DNA of 52,840 nucleotides from an uncultured Burkholderiales bacterium (GCA_903870145.1 CAIQBO010000023.1:1-52840); one strand, 5' to 3'; counted from the stretch's first letter, positions 43,650 to 52,727 are shown. Program-made: numbers and translations. The notes: generated by a model from the letters alone, not told the origin.

Positions 43650-44618
43650 TCAATCAGCCTTTGCGCCCGACTTGCGAACCACCTCACCCCAAACCTTCAA
43701 TTCATCTGCCATGAAGCGGGCAAATTCCGCACCTGTGCCACCACCAGGTTCCGCACCATCGACTGCAAGCGCGGACTTAATTGCAGGGCTGGCAATCGTG
43801 TTTTGAGTGACCTGTGTCAGTCGGTCCAGCACAGCTTGGGGCGTTCCTGCTGGGGCTAGCAGACCGGCCCAGGAGGTGACTGAAAACCCCTTCAAGCCTG
43901 CCTCTTGCATGGTGGGCAACTCGGGCGCTGCTGTCGAGCGTGCATCCGAGGTCACAGCCAAGCCTTTGAGCTTTCCACCTCTGGCATGGCCAATGGCGCT
44001 TGGAATAGTTTCAAAACCGAACTGTGATTCGTTGGCCATCAAAGCCAACATGGCAGGGCCACCTCCTCTGTAGGGCACGTGCTGCACATCGGTGCCGGTG
44101 GTGCTCTTGAATATCTCTCCTGCCAAGTGGGCCGGAGAGCCGCTTCCTGACGAAGCAAAGAAAGTGCGACCGGGGTTGGCCTTGGCATATGACACCAGTT
44201 CTGCAACGCTGTTGACATGCAGTTGCGGCGGCACCACCAGAAGGAGCGGGTATTTGGCCACCAAACTGATGGGCTCGAAAGATTTGACAGGGTCAAATTT
44301 CAGTTTGTACAAGTACGGGTTGATGGCCTGACTGCTGAGCGTGGCCATGAACAAGGTATAGCCGTCAGGCGGTGCAGTGGCCACAAGTTCTGCAGCCAGA
44401 TTGCCAGCCGCACCAGGTTTGTTGTCCACCACCACAGATTGCCCCAGCAACTCCGTCATGCGAAGCGCCATCAAGCGCGCCAGTTTGTCGGTGGATCCGC
44501 CAGCGGCAAAGCCCACCACAATTTTGATCGGTTTAGTGGGATAGCCCTGCGCCAGCGCATGGCCACAAGCAGCAAGCGCAACACAGAGCAATACTTTTTT
44601 CAATTGTTTCGACAGCAT
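43650..44618 (-). CDS. Bug-family tripartite tricarboxylate transporter substrate-binding protein
   Basis: The 322-residue receptor has a signal peptide ending ALAQ and the Bug start GYPTKPIKIVVGFAAGG, with later ASSGSGSPAHLAGEIF and HVPYRGGGPAM. Bug proteins bind small carboxylates or amides and are greatly amplified in Burkholderiales, often without an adjacent TctAB permease, as here. LAAC in the leader could also be a lipobox. The start at 44618 excludes a 17-residue in-frame extension. Confidence 0.92.
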   Translation of the reverse strand: MLSKQLKKVLLCVALAACGHALAQGYPTKPIKIVVGFAAGGSTDKLARLMALRMTELLGQSVVVDNKPGAAGNLAAELVATAPPDGYTLFMATLSSQAINPYLYKLKFDPVKSFEPISLVAKYPLLLVVPPQLHVNSVAELVSYAKANPGRTFFASSGSGSPAHLAGEIFKSTTGTDVQHVPYRGGGPAMLALMANESQFGFETIPSAIGHARGGKLKGLAVTSDARSTAAPELPTMQEAGLKGFSVTSWAGLLAPAGTPQAVLDRLTQVTQNTIASPAIKSALAVDGAEPGGGTGAEFARFMADELKVWGEVVRKSGAKAD

Positions 44619-44706
44619 GGCAAGGCCTTTATCAATAAAGTGAAAAACCAATTGGGTTTCATCAAGCAATCTAACATATCACCATGACACTCTAACCCGG
44701 CTGGAT

Positions 44707-46062
44707 TCAAGGCTTGGTCTTTTCGGGTGATGCCTGGGCCATGAGCGCTGCATGCGATTTTATTTTCACATCGGCGGACAAGCCCATCCGCGTGATGGTG
44801 TTTCTAGCACGGTCTTTGGATCTGAAGTGGCCCGTCACAACAGAAAATTGAGCCTCTTCCTGACCTTGCGCAAACACGGGCAACACACGCGCATTGACCA
44901 ACCAAGGCTTGTCTTTCATGGAGGCTCTTGCTTGCTTGACAGTGGCATAGATGCCGTGTTCTAAGCAAAAGCTCTCTTGCGGCAAGCCCTTGAGCCATGC
45001 ACGACCTTGAATGGCGATATCTGGCAATTCTGTAATCAGCTTTTCGGGTTTGATCGGTGCAGGCGCAGGCAATTCCTTGGGCGCTGCAAGAACTTCTGGC
45101 GCAACAGCAGAAGGGCTTAGAGGGCTGCTTTCAGCGGCGTTGGCCGCTGCTGGCGGATCGTCCTTCACAGGGCTGGCACTCAGAGTATGGGCCTCGGGCT
45201 TTTCAGGTGTGGTTTTTTCAGTAGCCATTGGCGCGGGTTCAGCTTCAAACAAACTGATCGCATCAGACATGAGTCGACTGGCCACCTCTGGGTTGAGGAA
45301 CGCGGCCACGCTCACAGACAGGGCCAGCAAGCCCGAGATCGTCGCAACCCAAGGCCAAATCTTCCTAGGTTCAGACGCGCGATCGGACGCAGTGCTTGCT
45401 GGGCTGGATTGGGCGGCAGGCGGCTTTGCATCCTTGGACTTGGAGTCCTTGCTGGTTTTTTTAGGTGCCGAGCGTGTCAATCGGTTAAAGAACTGGACTG
45501 CAGCCTCTTCTTCGCCATTCTTTCTGGCCTGTTGAATTGCGCTGAGCTTTTGTTCCGGTGTAGGCAACTCCAAGGTCCAGGAAATAAACTGTTTGCCTTG
45601 ACCGCAGATCTCACTGCTGGGGTTGGTATCAGACGCAAACATGAGCACTGCCGCTATGCCCGCGCCAGGGAATTGATGGACCAAGCGGGTCAACAACTCG
45701 AGTTCATAGGCCCCCAAAGCATTGGCTTCATGAACCACCCAAACATTTTCTGGGGCCTTGCCCGCACGTGATTTGGTTGCAATGTCCAATGACAAGGTAC
45801 CCAAAAGTTGGTTGAAGCGCTCCAGCATGCCCTCGGTATCGATCGGCATGAAGACCTCAATGTCCGTTTCAGGCAGGTCTTGCTTTAATCTGCGAACAAT
45901 TGCGGCGCCATAGTGGTCCAACAATTCACGCGACTCGCTGTACAAAAGTAGGCTTTTCCCTTCTTTGGCCACAGCTGTAACGCAACTGTCCATTTGCAGG
46001 CGATCGGTCACTCTGAAGAAAAATTCAGAATCCGATGCGCCGGTGTCTCCAATTTGAATCAT
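44707..46062 (-). CDS. Degenerate AAA-like / SPOR domain membrane protein, function unknown
   Basis: The 451-residue protein has three parts. Residues 1-195 resemble the AAA domain of ExeA/DamX proteins: VWVVHEANALGAYELELL stands where Walker B is expected, but its aspartate is replaced by H111, and the Walker A loop near GKSLLLYSESREL has no P-loop. A lysine/alanine/proline-rich linker leads to a membrane helix at about 236-256. A proline-rich stretch then leads to a SPOR-like C-terminal domain (QFSVVTGHFRSKDRARNTI). SPOR domains bind denuded peptidoglycan, and DamX acts at the septum. It is the last gene of a three-gene operon; its role is otherwise unknown. Confidence 0.75.
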   Translation of the reverse strand: MIQIGDTGASDSEFFFRVTDRLQMDSCVTAVAKEGKSLLLYSESRELLDHYGAAIVRRLKQDLPETDIEVFMPIDTEGMLERFNQLLGTLSLDIATKSRAGKAPENVWVVHEANALGAYELELLTRLVHQFPGAGIAAVLMFASDTNPSSEICGQGKQFISWTLELPTPEQKLSAIQQARKNGEEEAAVQFFNRLTRSAPKKTSKDSKSKDAKPPAAQSSPASTASDRASEPRKIWPWVATISGLLALSVSVAAFLNPEVASRLMSDAISLFEAEPAPMATEKTTPEKPEAHTLSASPVKDDPPAAANAAESSPLSPSAVAPEVLAAPKELPAPAPIKPEKLITELPDIAIQGRAWLKGLPQESFCLEHGIYATVKQARASMKDKPWLVNARVLPVFAQGQEEAQFSVVTGHFRSKDRARNTITRMGLSADVKIKSHAALMAQASPEKTKP

Positions 46063-46119
46063 GAAAGGCCAGTGTTTGTGACGGCAAGCTACTTAACGAG
46101 AATGCCGCAATGATACTCA

Positions 46120-46530
46120 CTACTTGCCCGCCACGACAGACGGCTCCACCGCCTTTGTCACCTCTGAAACTGAAGCCCCTCGGAGGGTCTTTTTAAGCTT
46201 GCTGTAGCTCAAGATGACTAAAAAGCTCAAAGCCATGCAAATGATGGACGCAGGTAGCCAGTTCAGAATTTTCCAAGCACCGATCCATTCGGTTTGAAGC
46301 CAGGTGGCTTGCGCGAAATCACTGGCTGCAAGCGGCGGCCACTCGCCACTTTTTAAAAAATGGTAAACATGGAACCCCAGAATACCCATTCCGGTTAAGA
46401 AAAAGACAAGAAACAAGAGCACAAAAAACGAAACAACAAGCCAATCTAAAAGCTTGCGCGCAGCCATGCCCATCCAGCGCCAAGCTTTGCCGAATGCATT
46501 GCCAACTTTGGCCCAGATTTTTCCGAACAT
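46120..46530 (-). CDS. Two-helix membrane protein, function unknown
   Basis: I do not recognise this 136-residue protein. The first 28 residues are basic and amphipathic (KIWAKVGNAFGKAWRWMGMAARK). Membrane helices follow at about 29-56 and 90-110, with a tryptophan-rich loop between them. A short polar tail ends the chain. It starts eight bases after the 68-residue gene and precedes the SPOR protein by 57 bases, so the three are probably one transcript. A joint role at the cell envelope is inference. Confidence 0.7.
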   Translation of the reverse strand: MFGKIWAKVGNAFGKAWRWMGMAARKLLDWLVVSFFVLLFLVFFLTGMGILGFHVYHFLKSGEWPPLAASDFAQATWLQTEWIGAWKILNWLPASIICMALSFLVILSYSKLKKTLRGASVSEVTKAVEPSVVAGK

Positions 46531-46538
46531 TGGAGAAG

Positions 46539-46745
46539 TTACGCTTTCAGATTCACCATCCCACCTGTTGCGTCATTTGGAAAACCAAGTTTGCTGGCTG
46601 GCGTTAGGGACACGGGCACTTGCGGGCTCGCGGCTTTCGAGCCATCCGTGTTGCTCAAAGCAACCGGCTGCTCCATGGGCCTTGCGACCAGTTTTGGCAC
46701 CACCAAGGGTGCTTGGGGAAATGAAGGAATAATGGCACCTGACAT
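46539..46745 (-). CDS. Small proline-rich protein, function unknown
   Basis: The 68-residue product is rich in proline, valine, alanine and serine and has no cysteine, signal peptide or membrane helix. The ATG at 46745 has a strong TAGGAGAT ribosome site six bases upstream, which is the main evidence that it is real. An in-frame upstream methionine at 46802 lacks such a site. It is the first gene of the operon with the two-helix and SPOR proteins. A 6-bp hairpin lies in its leader (around 46780-46800). Confidence 0.6.
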   Translation of the reverse strand: MSGAIIPSFPQAPLVVPKLVARPMEQPVALSNTDGSKAASPQVPVSLTPASKLGFPNDATGGMVNLKA

Positions 46746-46959
46746 GAGAAATCTCCTAAATAGCCAGAAAGTTAAGTTTTTGGGAGCTGACCACTCCCAC
46801 ATAACGTATACGGCTATATCGCAAAATTGTTTAGTTTTGGCAACTCTTGCCTTTTAGACAAGTCCGCCAAGTTGCTCGAAGGCGGGCTCCGGCAGGGATA
46901 ACCCTTGGGTGCCAGTGTCCATTGGCAGTTACGGGCAGTGCCGTATTTTAGGAAGAAAT

Positions 46960-47520
46960 TCAGATATAGCTCAAAAACCCTGAACTGTGTCGCATGTGAA
47001 GCGACAAACCCAAGGCGGCCATGTGATTGCTGTTGCGACCTAATATTTTTTCACACAGCGGAAGAAATTTCAACTCCTCTGACTCAGCATGAACGCTGCA
47101 TCGCACCATCAATCTTTTAAGATTGCCCGTGTCCAATTGCGCCTTTTGGCCGTTGGCAATTTTCTTCAAAGCCGGCTCCAGATCTTCCCACAGTTGCTCC
47201 AACTCCCGATGTTCCGTTGTGAGCGCCTCAATCAACTGGTCTACCTGCGCACGCTCTTCCCCTTTTTGCGCACTGAATTGCACGGCAGGAAATAGTTCTT
47301 GCTCTTCATCTTGGTGATGCACCCGCAAGCCGTGATGAAAAAACTTGACTGATCGAGATGCAATTTGTTGGGCCAAAGGCGAGTTGTATGGCAGGTCGCA
47401 CAACTCCAACAAACGACAAAACTCATGCGATATGCCAATATGACAATGGCTGAAATTGCTCACTGGCGCGTCCGTGTCAACCTGATAGTGCTCTGGCGAA
47501 ATGGTGGCGGGTTGACTCAT
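46960..47520 (-). CDS. Hemerythrin HHE-domain protein
   Basis: The 186-residue four-helix protein has the diiron histidine and acid pattern: HCHIGISHEF, FFHHGLRVHHQDEEQELFP, TEHRELE and HAESEELKFLP. Such proteins bind oxygen or nitric oxide, or help repair iron centres. The length and the C-terminal part go beyond a bare hemerythrin domain. It is a single gene, with an FNR-type box about 84 bases before the start, which suggests induction under low oxygen or nitrosative stress. Confidence 0.88.
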   Translation of the reverse strand: MSQPATISPEHYQVDTDAPVSNFSHCHIGISHEFCRLLELCDLPYNSPLAQQIASRSVKFFHHGLRVHHQDEEQELFPAVQFSAQKGEERAQVDQLIEALTTEHRELEQLWEDLEPALKKIANGQKAQLDTGNLKRLMVRCSVHAESEELKFLPLCEKILGRNSNHMAALGLSLHMRHSSGFLSYI

Positions 47521-47527
47521 GGCTGTT

Positions 47528-47602
47528 GCCTTATTTGATTGACAGCTTGACTCTAGGCCTTGCAGCCCACTTCACCAAGTTCAATCCAAGCCTTATTTGA
47601 TG
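47528..47602. repeat. Direct repeat GCCTTATTTGAT in the hemerythrin leader
   Basis: The 12-mer occurs at 47528-47539 and again at 47591-47602, 63 bases apart. The second copy runs into the FNR-type box. The first lies just before the start codon. Exact 12-base repetition over so short a distance is unlikely by chance. Confidence 0.6.
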
Positions 47603-47611
47603 CACGTCAAG
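47598..47611 (-). promoter_or_regulatory. FNR/ANR-type box TTGATGCACGTCAA
   Basis: This matches the consensus TTGAT-N4-ATCAA at nine of ten fixed bases. It is centred about 84 bases before the hemerythrin ATG. The TTGAT-N4-GTCAA variant is common for FNR, ANR and DNR sites in proteobacteria. No clear -10 element at the expected distance is visible, so the exact promoter remains open. Confidence 0.65.
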
Positions 47612-47646
47612 AAATCACCTCCAAGACGGCCGCTCCTGATTGAAAT

Positions 47647-48771
47647 TCAAAGTGGGTGCAGGCCCTCTTTGGCTTTGAACAGGTTGTGGGGCCTGCCAAT
47701 CTTGAACCAAAATGCGGACAAACCCAAGGCCAAGAAAATCAACAACAAAGCCAGGCCCGCAAGCAAGGCTGTGATTTCTGTATCACGCTTTTCCATTGTG
47801 AATTGTGTCGACAGGTGCTTGTACACCTGCTTCAAATCGTCGGCAGACCCGGCTTTGAAATAATCGGCCTCGGTGATCTTGGCAACTGCCTTCAATGCCT
47901 CTTCGTCCACTTGTGTGTAAAACGTGTACCCCTCGTAACCAGGAATGAACCCGTTCGGGGTGCCAAAACCCACGGTGTACACACGCACGCCCAGATCAGC
48001 TGCTTTTTTGGCAGCCGCGATAGGGTCTGGCCCGGTGGTTCTTCGGCCATCTGTGAGCAGCACAATGGCGCCCCCTTTGTAGGAACCCGCAGGCTCAGGC
48101 GGGCGCTCTTTGGCGGCAGGTTTGGCGTCCAAACTGCGTGCCCCCCCCGATGCGCCGCCAGACGCGCTGCCCCCGCTGTCGCTGTAACCCCATGGGTTCG
48201 GGTTGTACAGCGCCGCCTCCAAGTCAATGTTCGCTTCAGGCCTGAGGGTGGCCAAGGCCAGCAACAAACCACTGCCAGTGGCCGTGCCTCGCTGTAATTG
48301 AAATCGATCAATGGCTGCAACCAACTCTTGCCTTTGGTCTGTCACGTGCTGCACCACTTGCGCATTGCCCGCAAATGAGATGATGCCCACCCGCACATTG
48401 CTGGGCAAGTCTTGTAAAAATTCACGCGCCGCTTTTTGCGCCGCTTTGATTCGACTCGGGTCTACATCTTCTGCCAACATGCTGCGCGAAACATCCATGG
48501 CCATGATCAGGGTCATGTAGTCGGCAGGCAAGGTCACTCTGGCCATGGGCCGTGCGCTGGCAAACAACAACAGCGCCAAAGCACAGCCAATCAAGGCCGG
48601 AGGCACATGGCGGCGCCAAGGTGAAGGCGCGCTCATGTTTTGCAAAATCCAAGACACCGCTGAAAACGCCACCGTCACTTTGCGTTTGCGGCGCAAAAGC
48701 CATGCGTAGCCCCACACCACCAAAGGCAAGAGCAACAAAGACCAAAGCATGAAAGGTTGAAGAAATTGCAT
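47647..48771 (-). CDS. VWA-domain membrane protein, BatA-like
   Basis: The 374-residue protein has an N-terminal membrane helix pair, a von Willebrand factor A domain with MIDAS motif DVSRS (93-97), TDGRRTTGP as the later metal block and a C-terminal helix near LLLIFLALGL. The VWA domain is interrupted by a glycine/serine-rich insertion (SDSGGSASGGASGG) and a SLDAKP segment. Bat proteins belong to MoxR-DUF58-VWA operons of unclear function. The start at 48771 gives MQFLQPF; an upstream frame adds ten residues. It diverges from the protease gene. Confidence 0.88.
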   Translation of the reverse strand: MQFLQPFMLWSLLLLPLVVWGYAWLLRRKRKVTVAFSAVSWILQNMSAPSPWRRHVPPALIGCALALLLFASARPMARVTLPADYMTLIMAMDVSRSMLAEDVDPSRIKAAQKAAREFLQDLPSNVRVGIISFAGNAQVVQHVTDQRQELVAAIDRFQLQRGTATGSGLLLALATLRPEANIDLEAALYNPNPWGYSDSGGSASGGASGGARSLDAKPAAKERPPEPAGSYKGGAIVLLTDGRRTTGPDPIAAAKKAADLGVRVYTVGFGTPNGFIPGYEGYTFYTQVDEEALKAVAKITEADYFKAGSADDLKQVYKHLSTQFTMEKRDTEITALLAGLALLLIFLALGLSAFWFKIGRPHNLFKAKEGLHPL

Positions 48772-48833
48772 GGCGAGCAGGGTTATCGCAAGTCCCGCCA
48801 ATTTAACATTGAAGCCTGTGTTATGGTTATTTC

Positions 48834-49772
48834 ATGAAGCGAGAAGCGGTTTTTAGCAAAAGCCTGCGGCCAGTCGGTCTGCCTGTGCACGCCCCCACTT
48901 TTCTTGCAACCCCCGCCCCCGAAACACCCGCCGCAGAAACCCAAGGGTTTACCACCATCTCCAAGCAAGGTTTTTTGAAAAAGCTATGCCGATGGGACTT
49001 TGCAGCCGTGTTCCTTTCAGGCGCATTGCTCAGTTTGCTCTGCGTTGGCTTGAGTCAGCCTTTGTACCCAGCCAAGCCTGCGCTGAGCCAACGCGACATT
49101 GACGCTGCCGTCATGCACACCCTTCAAACCAAAGAACTGCCCTCGCAAAGCGCCAAAGCCGCGGCCTCCGTGCAAGGCGCGGTGGTGCATGTGCAAGCCT
49201 ATGTGGCCGATCCTAAAAACAAAGACATCGACAAAGAAAGCGGCGTGGGCACCGGTGTTGTGATCAAAGACGACGGCACCATTTTGACCAATTACCATGT
49301 GGTTTCAGGTGCCAAGAAGTTACGAGTCACCTTCTTTGATGGCACCGAGGCTGATGCGCAGGTGATCGGGGTTCAACCCGAGAAAGATCTGGCCGTGATC
49401 AAACCCAACAAAATCCCAGATGACCTGGAGCCCGCCATCTTGGGCTCAAGCCAACAACTCTCGCCAGGCGATGGTGTGGTGGCTGTGGGCTTTCCATTTG
49501 GCATTGGGCCATCGGTGTCCGCGGGGGTTGTCTCGGGCCTGAATCGACAGTTCAAATCGCCTGATGGCAATCAAGTCATGTCGGGCTTGATTCAATTTGA
49601 TGCTGCCGCCAACCCTGGCAATTCAGGCGGGCCACTGGTCAACATGTCGGGCGAAGTGGTGGGCATTGTCACTGCCATTTTGAACCCCACCTCTGCCAGA
49701 ACTTTCATTGGCATTGGCTTTGCCACCACCATTGAAAGCGCCGGCAGCGCTGTGGGTTTACCACCTTTTTAA
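48834..49772 (+). CDS. DegP-like trypsin-family serine protease, membrane-anchored, no PDZ
   Basis: The 312-residue protein has a cytoplasmic N-terminal tail, a membrane helix at about 55-74 and a periplasmic S1C protease domain with H155 (TNYHVV), D185 (EKDLAVI) and S264 (NPGNSGGPL). DegS and DegP usually carry one or two PDZ domains after this; here the chain stops. It lies 20 bases before moxR on the same strand and probably shares its transcript. Confidence 0.88.
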   Translation: MKREAVFSKSLRPVGLPVHAPTFLATPAPETPAAETQGFTTISKQGFLKKLCRWDFAAVFLSGALLSLLCVGLSQPLYPAKPALSQRDIDAAVMHTLQTKELPSQSAKAAASVQGAVVHVQAYVADPKNKDIDKESGVGTGVVIKDDGTILTNYHVVSGAKKLRVTFFDGTEADAQVIGVQPEKDLAVIKPNKIPDDLEPAILGSSQQLSPGDGVVAVGFPFGIGPSVSAGVVSGLNRQFKSPDGNQVMSGLIQFDAAANPGNSGGPLVNMSGEVVGIVTAILNPTSARTFIGIGFATTIESAGSAVGLPPF

Positions 49773-49792
49773 TTTTTCGCAGGAGACGCAAG

Positions 49793-50830
49793 ATGGTTCA
49801 ATCAACCGAGGCTTGGCGCAGTGGCAGCCCAGCACCCCACACCCTGGCCCCCGCAGAAGCCGCCGCCATGATGCAGCGCGTACTCTACGAAGTCAAACGC
49901 GTGGTGGTGGGGCAAGACGCCTTTTTAGAACGCGTGCTGATTGCACTTTTGGCGCAAGGCCATTTGCTGATCGAAGGTGTGCCGGGGTTAGCAAAAACCT
50001 TGACCGTCAACACATTGGCCAAAACCTTGCGCGGCACGTTCAGCAGAATTCAATTCACGCCCGATTTATTGCCGGCAGACTTGATCGGCACACGCATCTT
50101 CAACCAGCAACGCAGCGAATTCAGCACCGTGCTCGGCCCTGTGTTTGCCAACTTGTTGCTGGCTGACGAAATCAACCGCGCACCTGCCAAAGTTCAAAGC
50201 GCTTTGCTCGAAGTGATGCAAGAGCGGCAAGTCACCATTGCAGGAGAGTCACACCGCGTGCCCTCACCTTTTTTAGTGATGGCCACCCAAAACCCGATTG
50301 AAACCGAAGGCACCTACCCCCTGCCCGAAGCTCAGGTCGACCGCTTCATGATGAAAGTGCTGATTGACTACCCCAGTGAAGACGATGAGTTTGTCATTGT
50401 GCAGCGTGTCATTGCCGGTGGCGCACAAGTCACAGGCGTTGTCAGTCCAGAAGAGTTGCAAGCCCTGCAAGCGCAATGCCGCCGCTGCTACGTAGACCCC
50501 AGCTTGGTTCATTACGCTGTGAAATTAATATCTGCAACACGCTTCCCAGAACGTTACGGCCTAGAATCGATCAAAGAATTTTTGAGTTTCGGCGCCAGCC
50601 CACGGGCCAGCATTGGCCTGATTGAAGGTGCCCGCGCGCTTGCACTGCTAAGAGGCAGAGATTACGCCTTGCCAGAAGATGTGGCTGACTTGGTGCCCGA
50701 TGTGCTGAGACACCGCTTGGTGCTCTCTTACAGCGCCTTGGCCCAAGGCAAAACAGCCGACGCATTGATACAAGACGTGATGAACGCCGTGCCCATGCCC
50801 GACAAACCTTTGGAGTCGCATGTCCGTTGA
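49793..50830 (+). CDS. MoxR-family AAA+ ATPase
   Basis: The 345-residue ATPase has Walker A GVPGLAKT, Walker B LLADEINRAPAKVQ, the sensor block ATQNPIETEGTYPLPEAQ and the C-terminal lid. MoxR proteins act as chaperone-like assembly factors with VWA proteins. It overlaps the DUF58 gene by 11 bases. Confidence 0.93.
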   Translation: MVQSTEAWRSGSPAPHTLAPAEAAAMMQRVLYEVKRVVVGQDAFLERVLIALLAQGHLLIEGVPGLAKTLTVNTLAKTLRGTFSRIQFTPDLLPADLIGTRIFNQQRSEFSTVLGPVFANLLLADEINRAPAKVQSALLEVMQERQVTIAGESHRVPSPFLVMATQNPIETEGTYPLPEAQVDRFMMKVLIDYPSEDDEFVIVQRVIAGGAQVTGVVSPEELQALQAQCRRCYVDPSLVHYAVKLISATRFPERYGLESIKEFLSFGASPRASIGLIEGARALALLRGRDYALPEDVADLVPDVLRHRLVLSYSALAQGKTADALIQDVMNAVPMPDKPLESHVR

Positions 50831-51713
50831 GGCATTGCTTGAGCAACTCGAGTGGACGGTTTTGCGCCGGCTCGATGGCTTGCTTCAAGGCGACCACAAA
50901 ACCTTGTTCAGAGGTTCGGGCTTGGAGCTGGCTGATTTGCGCGAATACCAAGCACATGACGACGTCAGGCACATCGACTGGAACGTCACAGCGCGCATGC
51001 AAACACCTTATGTGCGCGAGCACCAAGAAGACCGTGAAATCAGTGCGTGGTTTTTATTGGACCTCAGTGGCTCCATGGACTTTGGCAGCACAGGCCAAAC
51101 CAAACGCGAGCTCATGCTGGCCTTTTTGGCCGTCATGGCCAAACTGCTCATGCAGCGCGGCAATCGCATCGGCGCTTTGATGTTAACGCCCAACGAAGCT
51201 TCCGGCTTCAAGCACATCCCCGCCAGAATGGGACGCAGGCATTTGTTGCATGTGATGCAAACGATCGAAAACATGCCTGTCACTCAGCTACCCCATCAAA
51301 CAGATTTGAAATACTGGCTGGCCAGTGCCAGCGGTTTGCTCAAAAGGCGCTCGAGTGTTTTTGTGATTTCAGACTTCATGGGCCCCGCAAACTGGGCGCC
51401 TGAATTAGGCGCCCTGGGCCGCCGGCACGACGCAGTCGCCGTGCGTCTGTTTGACCCCGCTGAAATGGTTCTGCCCAACGCCGGGTTGATGATGTTGCAA
51501 GACTCGGAAACGTCTGAGCAACTTTTGTTAGACACTGCCGACCCTAAATTCAGAGCGCGCTATGCAGACTTGATTGATCAGCGCGAGCAACACTTGCAAA
51601 CTACTTTTGCGCAATCGGGCGTGGACGGCTTGGAGCTGTCAACCAATGAAGATTTGGCCGCAGCATTGATCCAATTTTCTGAGCTGAGAAAACGGAGAGT
51701 GTGGCGTGCCTGA
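50820..51713 (+). CDS. DUF58-domain protein
   Basis: The 297-residue protein has the DUF58 signature FRGSGLELADLREYQAHDDVRHIDW and a VWA-like half with DLSGSMDF. It is a standard partner of MoxR ATPases. The role is unproven. It overlaps the moxR end by 11 bases and the next VWA gene by eight. Confidence 0.92.
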   Translation: MSVEALLEQLEWTVLRRLDGLLQGDHKTLFRGSGLELADLREYQAHDDVRHIDWNVTARMQTPYVREHQEDREISAWFLLDLSGSMDFGSTGQTKRELMLAFLAVMAKLLMQRGNRIGALMLTPNEASGFKHIPARMGRRHLLHVMQTIENMPVTQLPHQTDLKYWLASASGLLKRRSSVFVISDFMGPANWAPELGALGRRHDAVAVRLFDPAEMVLPNAGLMMLQDSETSEQLLLDTADPKFRARYADLIDQREQHLQTTFAQSGVDGLELSTNEDLAAALIQFSELRKRRVWRA

Positions 51714-52707
51714 CATCAGTTCCATCAGTTTCTTATGGCCATTGCTTTTGTACACCGCAGCAATTGTGCCCCTGATGGCTGCGGCTTATGCCTACTCAAC
51801 ACGCAGCACGCCACCCATTTTTTTGAGCTTGGGCCTATTGCTGCTGTGCATCGCCATCGCAAGGCCTCAAGCCGTCATGATGACCCCGCTGCGCGAAGCC
51901 ACCGTGATGCTGGTACTCGACACATCTGGCAGCATGCGCGCCAAAGACTTGAAACCCTCACGCATAGAAGCAGCGCAAAGTGCTGCGCAAAAATTCATCG
52001 AAGGCAAACCCTCTCGGCTGCGCGTTGGCTTGGTCACTGTGGCGGGCACAGCCGCCTTGGCTCAAGCACCCACAGAGGAGAAAGACCCCTTATTAAGAGC
52101 CCTGGACAATTTGCCACTTCAATACGGCTCGGCATTGGGCACGGGCTTGCTGATTTCATTGGAAGCCTTGCTGCCCGGCTCGGGCATTGACGCACAAAAA
52201 ATCATCAACGATGCTTCTGAGCCTGGGGCGGCCAAAAAAGCCGAATCAACTGGCAAATCGTTGGACACCAAACCCAGCCCCGAAGCACAAGCCAAGGCCT
52301 CCGCATCAAGAGGGCGCAACACAGCCATTGTGTTGATGACCGACGGGCAAAGCAACATGGGGCCCGACTTCATCAAAATGGCCGACCTGGCCGCCTCGCA
52401 TGAAGTCAAGGTCTACACAGTGGGCATTGGAACCCCAGAGGGCGATGTGGTGCATGCGCAAGGCCGCTCCATGCGCGTCAAACTGGAAGAAGAGGCGCTT
52501 AAAAAAGTGGCCTCCATCACACAAGGCGAATATTTCAGAGCAGACAGCACAGAAAGACTGCTGCAGGTCTATGACAAGCTGGGGTACCAATTGCGCTTTG
52601 AGAAGCGGGCCATGAGTGAGATTACTTCTTATCTGGCTTTGTTGGGAATGTTTTTGGTGGTGGTGGGGAGTGGGGTTAGTTTTGCGCGGACGGGGAGGAT
52701 TGTTTGA
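51706..52707 (+). CDS. VWA-domain membrane protein, BatA/BatB-like
   Basis: The 333-residue protein has N-terminal membrane helices, a VWA domain with MIDAS motif DTSGS (72-76), MTDGQSNMGP as the later metal block and a C-terminal membrane helix. Its VWA insertion contains SLDTKP, close to SLDAKP at the same place in the minus-strand VWA protein, so the two are paralogues. The start is a GTG with GGAG eight bases before it, overlapping the DUF58 gene. Confidence 0.9.
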   Translation: MPDISSISFLWPLLLYTAAIVPLMAAAYAYSTRSTPPIFLSLGLLLLCIAIARPQAVMMTPLREATVMLVLDTSGSMRAKDLKPSRIEAAQSAAQKFIEGKPSRLRVGLVTVAGTAALAQAPTEEKDPLLRALDNLPLQYGSALGTGLLISLEALLPGSGIDAQKIINDASEPGAAKKAESTGKSLDTKPSPEAQAKASASRGRNTAIVLMTDGQSNMGPDFIKMADLAASHEVKVYTVGIGTPEGDVVHAQGRSMRVKLEEEALKKVASITQGEYFRADSTERLLQVYDKLGYQLRFEKRAMSEITSYLALLGMFLVVVGSGVSFARTGRIV

Positions 52708-52727
52708 GGCCAAGTGGCCAAACCACC

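Noticed and set aside
16694..44706. Signs of a genomic island or prophage in the central region
   Set aside because: No integrase, tRNA-end repeat, transposase or phage gene is seen, and the genes are mostly core metabolism.
46920..46955. TACGG/CCGTA hairpin near the hemerythrin gene end
   Set aside because: Its T run is on the plus strand, opposite to hemerythrin transcription, so it does not end that gene.
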